A stretch of DNA of 5,996 nucleotides from NCBI GenBank assembly GCA_023423235.1, contig JAFAFY010000334.1, positions 1 through 5,996 of the forward strand, read 5' to 3'. Origin of the DNA: Pseudomonadota bacterium (GTDB taxonomy: Bacteria > Pseudomonadota > Gammaproteobacteria > Xanthomonadales > Xanthomonadaceae). A model generated the notes under the pieces. The model had not been told where the DNA came from, did not search any database, and was given only the letters and a program-made list of their open reading frames with translations. The translations under genes were made by a program, and so were the position numbers. Of the stretch, positions 1 through 4,501 are shown piece by piece; positions within the stretch are counted from its first letter, which is position 1, and the number at the start of each line of letters is the position of its first letter.

Positions 1-13
1 GCGTTAGGCGGCA
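1..13 (+). other. R' core end of an upstream integron attC site
   Basis: GTTAGGC at 3-9 fits the attC R' consensus GTTRRRY. It is the right end of the attC belonging to a preceding cassette that lies outside the window. The cassette boundary would be between G3 and T4. The 11 bases GTTAGGCGGCA (3-13) are the exact reverse complement of TGCCGCCTAAC at 397-407, as expected for R' and R'' of closely related attC sites in one array. The rest of this attC is cut off by the window edge. Confidence 0.75.
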
Positions 14-18
14 CAGCC

Positions 19-396
19 ATGGACTCGCAAGCCATCAAAGAGTGGGCAACTGCATAAATCGCTCTCCAGCAGGGCAGCGGTCGCTCGCTCGATGGTCACC
101 CGCTCTTCTGGGCGGCAGAGCGCTTCATGCTTCCCGGAGACTCAGCAAGCGCCGAAGATTGCTGGGCTGCAATCTTAGAGATCCTGTCGCGCAACCCACC
201 AGAATCGGTTACTGGTGTTCTCGCGGCCGGACCGCTTGAGGATCTGATTGATGCTTCTGGCCCCGAGTTCATCGAGCGTATCGAGCTTCAAGCTCGCCGA
301 GATCCAGCGTTCCGCCATCTGCTTGGTGGTGTTTGGGCGAGCAGCACACCGAGCATTTGGGCCCGCGTTGAGGCGGCTCGTGGTGGCGCGTGGTAG
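19..396 (+). pseudogene. DUF6869-like cassette gene interrupted by an in-frame TAA
   Basis: Frame 1 opens with ATG at 19, reads MDSQAIKEWATA, hits TAA at 55-57, then stays open in the same frame to TAG at 394-396. The sequence after the stop (from ATC at 58) reads like the N-terminal half of the family: a conserved-looking HPLFWAAERF stretch, an AW..ILEIL helix, then AAGPLEDLI, RIELQARRDPAFRHLLGGVW and a final IWARV motif. I recognise these as the DUF6869 pattern, a family of unknown function often seen in integron cassettes and variable regions. Because family-like sequence continues on both sides of the TAA, it looks like a nonsense mutation, possibly of a Tyr codon. The alternative is a shorter gene starting at ATG 127 (89 residues), but that would discard the FWAAERF segment and has no obvious Shine-Dalgarno. 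The upstream start at 19 also lacks one, which is common for cassette genes. There is no catalytic motif from which to propose a function. Confidence 0.6.
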
Positions 397-400
397 TGCC

Positions 401-450
401 GCCTAACAATTCATTCAAACCGACGCCGCTTCGCGGCGCGGCTTGATTCA
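401..450 (+). repeat. attC recombination site, missing its R' core
   Basis: GCCTAAC (401-407) matches the R'' consensus RYYYAAC. It is followed by an imperfect hairpin: left arm 415-429, TTC loop at 430-432, right arm 433-446. Pairing is TCAA/TTGA, CCG/CGG and CGCCGC/GCGGCG, with A423 left unpaired as an extrahelical base and an A419/C442 mismatch. An unpaired extrahelical base is a defining feature of folded attC sites, which the integrase uses to choose the strand. A complete site would continue after 450 into GCGTTAGGC, as seen at 1-9. Here the sequence changes to GCAACTGTCTTGG, so R' is absent. The site resembles the short, TTCG-tipped attC sites of Xanthomonas-type integrons, from memory of that class. 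Confidence 0.8.
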
Positions 451-475
451 GCAACTGTCTTGGTCAAGGGCGCTT

Positions 476-790
476 TCAGAGGCTGGTTGCAGCACCTCCA
501 TCGGCCTGCAGTTCCTCACGCCGCCGCGCATTGACGATCGTCAGCAGCTTGCGCGTGCAGGCCACCAGCGCGACCTTGCCGAGCTTGCCACGCGCTCTCA
601 GCTGCTGGTAGTGCGCGCGCATCGTCGGATCCCATCGCACCGCTGAAAGCGTTGCCATGTAGAGCGCGACGCGTACCGGTGCGCGACCGCCACGGATGCG
701 ATGCTTGCCCTGCATCTGCCCGCTATCGCGGTTCATCGGCGCGGCACCGACGAGCTTCACGATCTGTTGGCGAAGCGTTGCCAGCCTGCA
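476..790 (-). pseudogene. IS110-family transposase, C-terminal remnant
   Basis: Reading leftwards from about 784, the minus strand encodes LATLRQQIVKLVGAAPMN, then RDSGQ, GKHRIRGGRAPVR, ALYMATLSAV, an RAHYQQLRARGK segment and KVALVACTRKLLTIVN, ending at TGA (476-478). This is the Transposase_20 C-terminal domain of IS110/IS1111 transposases. In that domain the SG serine (here in RDSGQ) is the proposed nucleophile and the RIRGGR basic motif is conserved. The N-terminal RuvC-like DEDD domain, roughly the first 200 residues, is missing. The open frame can be read up to an ATG at 880, but those first ~32 residues do not look like transposase and there is no credible start signal, so the real break is near 785-800. 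Only about 25 bases separate the stop codon from the attC junction. The fragment cannot transpose by itself. Confidence 0.8.
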
Positions 791-810
791 TTTCCGTAAT
801 CGGTCTTGTG

Positions 811-829
811 GGGTCGGCGCTGCCGACCC
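811..829. repeat. Perfect 8-bp hairpin beside the transposase break
   Basis: GGGTCGGC (811-818) and GCCGACCC (822-829) pair perfectly around a GCT loop. There is no T-run on either side, so it is not a classical intrinsic terminator. Its size and GC content recall REP-type palindromes of Xanthomonadaceae, but a single copy in this window cannot prove that. It lies 20-30 bases outside the point where transposase similarity ends. Confidence 0.4.
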
Positions 830-1015
830 GGGCCAGGGCAAGAGCCGCAACCGAAGGCCTCTCTCATTCACCGGTTTCACCCATGCACGGGGACAGCCGC
901 GTCATATGCTGGCGCCACCTCGTTAGTGGGGCACTCTCCGGAACGGTCTGGCCGCCTGCTACGCGTGCATTACCTCGGATGTAATCGATCGCACTCCTCG
1001 TCTCCGGCAGGATCG
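830..1015. other. Non-coding gap between IS remnant and SnoaL-like gene
   Basis: I see no credible gene here. The plus frame that is open from 806 is only an upstream read-through of the SnoaL-like gene, and the other frames are GC-driven shadows. The stretch holds a weak inverted repeat (ATTAC 969-973 / GTAAT 981-985) and no convincing -35/-10 pair. CGTTAGTGGGGCAC at 921-934 partly resembles the sequence that follows an attC core, but it does not fit the GTTRRRY consensus. Confidence 0.4.
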
Positions 1016-1039
1016 AATCCAGACACCAGTGTCTGGATT
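1016..1039. promoter_or_regulatory. Perfect 11+11 bp palindrome, candidate operator
   Basis: The left arm AATCCAGACAC (1016-1026) and right arm GTGTCTGGATT (1029-1039) are exact reverse complements separated by only CA. The site ends 24 bases before the ATG at 1064 and just upstream of the GAGGAG ribosome binding site. This size and symmetry match an operator for a dimeric repressor such as TetR, MarR or GntR types. As RNA it would form an 11-bp stem, but the two-base loop is too tight and there is no T-run, so DNA binding is the more natural reading. No regulator gene is visible in the window. Confidence 0.55.
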
Positions 1040-1063
1040 GACCAGAACAACGAGGAGAACACG

Positions 1064-1516
1064 ATGTCTACCAAGTCGACCGCCGCCAATGACGCCGCCG
1101 GCGCAGATTCCACCGCCGAGGCGACCCGCGCCGTGGTGCAGGCGTTCCTTGCCGCCAGGCTGGCCGGGGACACCACGCGGCTCGCCCAGCTCTTTGCCGA
1201 CGAAGTGGACTGGTTGCTGGCGGAGAACCCAGCCGTCCCATGGATCCGTCCGCGTTCGACCGCCGCCGAATGCGCGGCCCAGTTCACCGAACTGATGGCC
1301 CACACCCTGCCCGATCGCGCGCGCGCGTCCATCGACACCTTGCTCATCGACGGCAGCCACGCCGTGCTGATGGGACACCTGTCGGGGACGGTACGCGCGA
1401 CGGAAAAATCCTTCGCAGGCCCATTCGCGTTGCATCTGACCGTCGAGGCGGGCCGGATCACCCGGCATCGCCTCTATGAGAACAGCCTGTCGATCGCGCA
1501 AGCCTGCACGCCGTGA
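1064..1516 (+). CDS. SnoaL-like / NTF2-fold family protein
   Basis: This encodes a 150-residue soluble protein. The start is ATG at 1064, with GAGGAG (1052-1057) at good spacing. The frame is open further upstream to 806, but that part has no ribosome binding site and would run through the palindrome. The first ~20 residues are low-complexity (Ala, Thr, Ser). The SnoaL-like alpha+beta cone domain then begins at TRAVVQAFLAARLAGDTTRLAQLFADEVDW, the typical helix-helix opening of the family. VPWIRPRSTAAECAAQF, a strand pair around LIDGSHAVLMGHLSG and a closing LHLTVEAGRITRHRLYENS strand follow. Family members are polyketide cyclases, isomerases, dehydratases or small-ligand binders, so the fold alone does not give a substrate. 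There is no signal peptide and it is probably cytoplasmic. It stands alone, converging on the CHAD gene, and may be controlled through the adjacent palindrome. Confidence 0.8.
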   Translation: MSTKSTAANDAAGADSTAEATRAVVQAFLAARLAGDTTRLAQLFADEVDWLLAENPAVPWIRPRSTAAECAAQFTELMAHTLPDRARASIDTLLIDGSHAVLMGHLSGTVRATEKSFAGPFALHLTVEAGRITRHRLYENSLSIAQACTP

Positions 1517-1590
1517 CAGGCAGCTTGCACTGCGTGCCCAGCCCTTAACGCCCAGCCAGGCGGATAATTCAATCCGACGGTGGTGGACGG

Positions 1591-1639
1591 GGCCGCTCGG
1601 CTCCCGGCCTCAGGACCCGGACGTCTCTGCCAGCGTCCG
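1591..1639. terminator. Two small hairpins in a convergent gap
   Basis: Between the SnoaL-like stop (1516) and the CHAD stop (1661) lie GGCCG (1591-1595) / CGGCC (1605-1609) and CGGACG (1618-1623) / CGTCCG (1634-1639). Both are perfect but short, and neither is followed by a T-run on either strand. They could mark the 3' ends of the two convergent transcripts, but nothing seen here confirms termination. Confidence 0.25.
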
Positions 1640-1660
1640 TGTGGCAACGCCCGGCCCGGA

Positions 1661-2557
1661 TCAGGCTCCGCTTCTCCACACCAAATAGCGTCGCCGCCAA
1701 CGCGCGGCCAGCGCCGACGGTTTGTCGGCGAACAGCAGCCGGCCTTGCGCGAATGCGGCAGCGGCGATCGCCTGCTGGCGTGCGTGGATCAGGTGCAACG
1801 CGAGATCGACACGCTCGGGATCATGCTCGGCTGCCATGCCACGCAGGAGACCGGCGAGCACGGCAAGATCGTGGTGCTGGCCCAGCAACTCGCCAAGCGC
1901 GGTCGCACATCGCGCCATTGCCTGCATCGGCCCGGGCCAGAGAGGCACGAACAGGCGCAGATGACAGGCATGGTCCTTGCAGCGCTTGCGCCAGGCGTGG
2001 AAAGCCCCGTCGGCGGACGGGTGGGCGCGCGCGCGGCGCATGTCGCGGCGTGCACGGCGGTACTGGGTTTCAATGCCTGCAAAGGCATCGAAACCGGCGG
2101 CGTGCAACCGCCACTGGTATGTGCGCGAGCGCGCGTCCAGCAACTGCGCACGCGTGGCCGCAAGCAGCCTGCGCGAATCAGTGGCTGCCGTCACCGCGGC
2201 GCGGCGCTTGCACAGCAGCGCTCGGACCGGCGCCAGGATCTCCGCCTCCGGCGCATCGCAACTGGTGATGGCGTTGTCGAACGCATCGATCAGCACGCCG
2301 GCATCGCGTAGCTGGCCAAGCGGCCTGGCGATCGCGCGGAAGCGCGCGTTCTCGTCGCGGTAACCGGGAAAGCCGGGCCTGACCAGGCGCAACAGGCCGC
2401 GGACCTTCTTGCAGCGCTTGCGCACGTCGTGGATCGTCCTGGCGGCATCCATCGCCGGGTCGTCGATGCTGCGTATCGCGCGGTCGATCTGCTGGCGGGC
2501 GATGCGGCGGAGCGCCGACTGCGGCGAGCGATCCCCGCGCCTGATGCGGTATGCCAT
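1661..2557 (-). CDS. CHAD-domain protein
   Basis: This encodes a 298-residue protein. The start is ATG at 2557 (MAYRIRRGDR), preceded by a GGGAGGG Shine-Dalgarno seven bases upstream. The frame is open further upstream to 3022, but that part lacks any family-like sequence. CHAD is an all-helical domain with conserved histidines and a very basic surface that binds inorganic polyphosphate and is often found on polyphosphate granules. Two repeats are visible. The first has H43-DVRKRCKKVRGLLRLVR followed by LGQLRDA (80-86). The second has H187-AWRKRCKDHACHLRLF followed by LGELLGQHHDL (221-231), with H228/H229. Arg and Lys are abundant throughout. It is a stand-alone CHAD protein: no CYTH domain is fused, and no polyphosphate kinase or exopolyphosphatase gene is adjacent. 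No signal peptide is seen. The domain call is firm. Polyphosphate binding is inferred from the family. Confidence 0.88.
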   Translation of the reverse strand: MAYRIRRGDRSPQSALRRIARQQIDRAIRSIDDPAMDAARTIHDVRKRCKKVRGLLRLVRPGFPGYRDENARFRAIARPLGQLRDAGVLIDAFDNAITSCDAPEAEILAPVRALLCKRRAAVTAATDSRRLLAATRAQLLDARSRTYQWRLHAAGFDAFAGIETQYRRARRDMRRARAHPSADGAFHAWRKRCKDHACHLRLFVPLWPGPMQAMARCATALGELLGQHHDLAVLAGLLRGMAAEHDPERVDLALHLIHARQQAIAAAAFAQGRLLFADKPSALAARWRRRYLVWRSGA

Positions 2558-2909
2558 CGATGCCCTCCCACGCTGATCCGGTGCGAGAAACCAACCGATA
2601 AGGAGCTTCTCACAGATCCGCACGTCGGCCATCGTGCACGGCCGCAGGGCAGGCGTGCCGGGCAATCGACAGAAAGGGACGCCTTCATCGCCAGTGCCGT
2701 GTGCAGAAACCACGGGCTGCGAAGCATGCCGGCAACAAACCGACGCAGGCCCGGTTTGTTCCTGCCGGAGATGCCGCTTCCGGCGCCGACTGCGTCGCGA
2801 AAATGAAAATCCGCCGGCCGTGTCACGCCCCCTTGATTCGTGCTTAACCCCTTGCCGCGCGCGGGCTGGCAGCGTGCGGTTCCGACTCCAACCAACGCAA
2901 GGACACACG
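2558..2909. other. 352-base divergent intergenic region
   Basis: This gap separates the CHAD gene (-) from the exported-protein gene (+), so it must hold promoters for both directions. I found no convincing -35/-10 pair for either. TTGATT at 2833-2838 is a possible -35 for the plus gene, but no matching -10 follows at normal spacing. The clear structure is the hairpin at 2729-2768. Open frames through the region on both strands are upstream extensions of the two flanking genes and show no start signal or protein pattern. Confidence 0.5.
2729..2768. terminator. Strong hairpin in divergent intergenic region
   Basis: AACAAACCG (2734-2742) and CGGTTTGTT (2752-2760) pair perfectly across a nine-base loop. 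The stem continues with CCGGC (2729-2733) and GCCGG (2764-2768) past a three-base bulge (CCT). That gives 14 base pairs, the longest stem between the two divergent genes. It lies 142 bases from the downstream gene start, and no pure T-run follows. It could be a leader structure, a protein-binding palindrome or the remnant of a terminator. Confidence 0.45.
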
Positions 2910-3185
2910 ATGAAGACGACATGGCAATTCGTTTCGCTGCTCACGGTCACGTTGGGTTTCAGCACTTCCGCGCTTGCGGCGGTGCACATCTTCGAAGTGA
3001 TCGGCGAAGGACCCGGGCGCACGGCCGAAGAAGCGGTGGAGAACGCGCTGCGCGACGCCGACGAGAAGTGCTATCGCAGCTGGGGGCGCTCGGCCCAGGA
3101 ACACACGGTGCTGGACCAGTGGATCGACCCGGCAACGGGCTGGCCGTTCGCTCGGGTTTCGCTGGAGTGCGCGGTCGAGGATTGA
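2910..3185 (+). CDS. Small exported protein of unknown function
   Basis: This encodes a 91-residue precursor. The start is ATG at 2910, with AAGGA (2899-2903) upstream. It is chosen because it places a textbook Sec signal peptide at the N-terminus: MKTTW, a hydrophobic core (QFVSLLTVTLGF) and STSALA, with cleavage predicted after Ala23. The mature part, about 68 residues, starts AVHIFEVIGEGPGRT. It then has an acidic amphipathic helix (AEEAVENALRDADEKCY) and two likely strands (EHTVLDQW and FARVSLECAVE). Two cysteines, C54 and C87, could form a disulfide in the periplasm. The beta-alpha-beta-beta order recalls small periplasmic domains and dodecin-like folds, but I do not recognise a family. 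It is monocistronic as far as can be seen, and convergent with the aldolase gene. Confidence 0.75.
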   Translation: MKTTWQFVSLLTVTLGFSTSALAAVHIFEVIGEGPGRTAEEAVENALRDADEKCYRSWGRSAQEHTVLDQWIDPATGWPFARVSLECAVED

Positions 3186-3253
3186 TTCGACGGCGCTCCG
3201 ATGGCGTGCGGCAGCGCTGCGATCACCCCGGCTTCCGCGCGGGCGAGGCCGGC

Positions 3254-3314
3254 GATCCCGGGCGGGGATCCTGCCGCTGGAATCGAACCGGCAGATGCGA
3301 CCGCGGGACGCGGT
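3254..3314. repeat. Three short hairpins in convergent gap
   Basis: Between the exported-protein stop and the aldolase stop, three short perfect inverted repeats follow one another: GATCCC (3254-3259) / GGGATC (3265-3270); CTGCCG (3271-3276) / CGGCAG (3289-3294); ACCGC (3300-3304) / GCGGT (3310-3314). None has a T-run. Any of them may help end the plus-strand transcript. Short stems are expected by chance in DNA this GC-rich, so weight is low. Confidence 0.3.
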
Positions 3315-3329
3315 TCTGCGTTTCCAGGC

Positions 3330-3363
3330 GGCGCGCTTCTCCGGCTGCGGGGAGGAGCGCGCC
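3330..3363. terminator. 13-bp hairpin downstream of the aldolase gene
   Basis: GGCGCGCTTCTCC (3330-3342) pairs with GGAGGAGCGCGCC (3351-3363) around an eight-base loop. All positions match except 3338/3355, a U-G wobble in a plus transcript and an A-C mismatch in a minus transcript. It starts 17 bases beyond the aldolase stop codon and sits in a convergent gap. Together these suggest a transcript 3' end or a shared bidirectional terminator. No U-tract follows in either direction, so termination would have to be by another mechanism, or the stem may protect the mRNA 3' end. Confidence 0.5.
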
Positions 3364-3380
3364 AACCGGGAACTCGCGCC

Positions 3381-4274
3381 TCAGGCGATCGAGGCGCGGT
3401 AGATCGACTCGATGGCGGCATCGAGCGCGGTGTTGAACTCCTCGTCGCTCTGCCTGGCGCTCAGGCCTTCGGTCAGTGCGCGGCTGAAGCTGGCGACGAC
3501 GCCGGGGTTCTTCGCCAGCCTGGCGTTGGCGTCGTCGCGGCTGTAGCCGCCCGACAGGGCGACGACCTTGAGTACGCTGGGGTGGTCGACCAGGGCCTGG
3601 AAGAAGCCGTCGACGCTGGGCAGGGTGAGCTTGAGGATCACCGGCGTCTTCGGGTCCACCTTGTCCAGGCGCGCGAGCAGCCCCTGCTTGAGGGTGGTCT
3701 CGATCTCCGCCTTGTCGGCGGCCTTGATGTCGACTTCCGGCTCGATGATCGGCACCAGGCCGGCGTCGAGCACCTGCTGGCCGAGGGCGAACTGCTGGTC
3801 GAGCACTGCATCGATGCCGGCCGGGTTGTTGGCCTTGATGACCGAGCGCTCCTTGGTGCCGAACACGCCCTTGGCCTTGGCCCGTGCCAGCAACGCGTCC
3901 AGGCCCGGGATCGGCTTGAGCAGTTGCACGCCGTCGGCCTCGTCCTCCAGGCCCTTGTCGATCTTCAGGAACGGCACCACACCCTTGTCTTCCCACAGGT
4001 AGGCCACCGCGTCCTTGCCGCCGAAGCTGTCGTCCATGGTGCGCTCGAACAGGATGGCGCCGAGCACGCGCTCGCCACTGAAGGCGGGGCTGGTGACGAT
4101 GCGGCTGCGCATGCGGTGCACCAGGTCGAACATTTCGGCGTCGCCGGCATATTCGGATTCCTCGATGCCGTAGAGCTTCAGCGCCTTGGGCGTGCTGCCG
4201 CCGCTCTGGTCGAGCGCGGCGATGAAGCCCTTGCCCGATGCGATCCGGTCCAACTGCTGCTGATTCACTGCCAC
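3381..4274 (-). CDS. fda: Class I fructose-bisphosphate aldolase
   Basis: This encodes a 297-residue cytoplasmic enzyme (EC 4.1.2.13). It reversibly cleaves fructose 1,6-bisphosphate to dihydroxyacetone phosphate and glyceraldehyde 3-phosphate in glycolysis and gluconeogenesis. It is of the short bacterial class I type typified by Staphylococcus aureus Fda. Visible signatures are GKGFIAALDQSGGSTPKAL (14-32, with active-site Asp22), GAILFERTM (72-80), GVVPFLKIDKG (98-108), PIIEPEVDI (175-183), ILKLTLP with Schiff-base Lys215, and the phosphate-binding LSGGYSRDDAN (240-250). The length matches the family and all key residues are present. The start codon is GTG at 4274 (GTG-GCA-GTG-AAT), chosen because AAAGGAG lies seven bases upstream; the second GTG (4268) would sit too far from it. 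The gene is divergent from metN and convergent with the exported-protein gene, so it is probably transcribed alone. Confidence 0.93.
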   Translation of the reverse strand: MAVNQQQLDRIASGKGFIAALDQSGGSTPKALKLYGIEESEYAGDAEMFDLVHRMRSRIVTSPAFSGERVLGAILFERTMDDSFGGKDAVAYLWEDKGVVPFLKIDKGLEDEADGVQLLKPIPGLDALLARAKAKGVFGTKERSVIKANNPAGIDAVLDQQFALGQQVLDAGLVPIIEPEVDIKAADKAEIETTLKQGLLARLDKVDPKTPVILKLTLPSVDGFFQALVDHPSVLKVVALSGGYSRDDANARLAKNPGVVASFSRALTEGLSARQSDEEFNTALDAAIESIYRASIA

Positions 4275-4335
4275 GGGGGCGCTCCTTTGCGTTCGTGTTG
4301 ACGGGAGTGCGGCGCAAGGGCGCCGGCGGACCGCG

Positions 4336-4341
4336 ATGATA
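4336..4341 (-). promoter_or_regulatory. Possible -10 box for the aldolase gene
   Basis: The minus strand reads TATCAT here, a fair -10 element placed about 60 bases before the GTG start. No good -35 accompanies it. CAGGTA occurs twice on the same strand, ending at 4340 and 4360, exactly 20 bases (two helical turns) apart; this could be an activator half-site pair or chance. Confidence 0.3.
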
Positions 4342-4420
4342 CCTGCGGGGCCGCGCGCTTACCTGTCCGGGGGCCTGCCCGGGGCGCGGGCGGCCATCGT
4401 CGCCACCGCTGCAACCCGGT

Positions 4421-4459
4421 GTTGCCGCCGGTGGAATGCCGGGCGCGGCTGGCGGCAAC
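4421..4459. promoter_or_regulatory. 9-bp inverted repeat upstream of metN
   Basis: GTTGCCGCC (4421-4429) and GGCGGCAAC (4451-4459) are exact reverse complements separated by 21 bases. The repeat ends 42 bases before the metN start. An in-frame ATG (4436) that could be mistaken for the metN start lies inside the loop. It could be an mRNA leader hairpin or a regulator-binding dyad for methionine control. It does not match a SAM or SAH riboswitch, or a tandem MetJ met-box array, as I know them. Confidence 0.4.
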
Positions 4460-4501
4460 GCATCCCTGCTAACCTGCACCGCCGCGTTGCCGTTGCCCGC
4501 C

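Larger units (their letters stand above)
4..452 (+). mobile_element. Integron gene cassette with 3'-truncated attC
   Basis: The segment has the standard cassette layout: a core-site boundary (G|TTAGGC), a start codon 10 bases later, one gene nearly filling the cassette, and an attC beginning five bases after the stop codon. Codon use in the gene is more mixed (AAA, GCT, GAT, CTT, ATT) than in the strongly GC-ending genes further right, which fits acquired cassette DNA. No integrase gene is in view; by cassette orientation it would lie to the left. The cassette cannot be a normal excisable unit because its own attC lacks the right core (see 401-450). The 452 boundary is uncertain by about two bases, because GC at 451-452 is shared by the expected attC continuation and the abutting IS sequence. 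Confidence 0.75.

Noticed and set aside
921..934. CGTTAGTGGGGCAC as the lost other half of the interrupted attC
   Set aside because: GTTAGTG breaks the GTTRRRY consensus, and no IS left terminus is recognisable before it. Chance similarity cannot be excluded.
806..1063. Upstream extension of the SnoaL-like frame
   Set aside because: It has no ribosome binding site and runs through the palindrome and the non-coding gap. ATG 1064 has a good Shine-Dalgarno.
1545..1580. CCCTTAACGCCC followed by TAATTCAATCCGAC, reminiscent of a second attC
   Set aside because: The core does not fit RYYYAAC, no pairing right arm or R' follows, and the similarity is limited to short AT-rich words.
2558..3022. Upstream extension of the CHAD frame
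   Set aside because: The strong Shine-Dalgarno and the plausible protein start are both at 2557. The extension overlaps the exported-protein gene in antisense and has no family similarity.
3271..3294. GGAATCGAACC resembles a reverse-strand tRNA T-arm
   Set aside because: The T-stem has a mismatch, and no matching 5' acceptor strand, D-arm or anticodon arm is found at the required distance on the minus strand.
4275..4501. SAM/SAH riboswitch or MetJ boxes upstream of metN
   Set aside because: No conserved riboswitch core and no tandem AGACGTCT-like repeats are visible. Only the simple dyad at 4421-4459 is supported.
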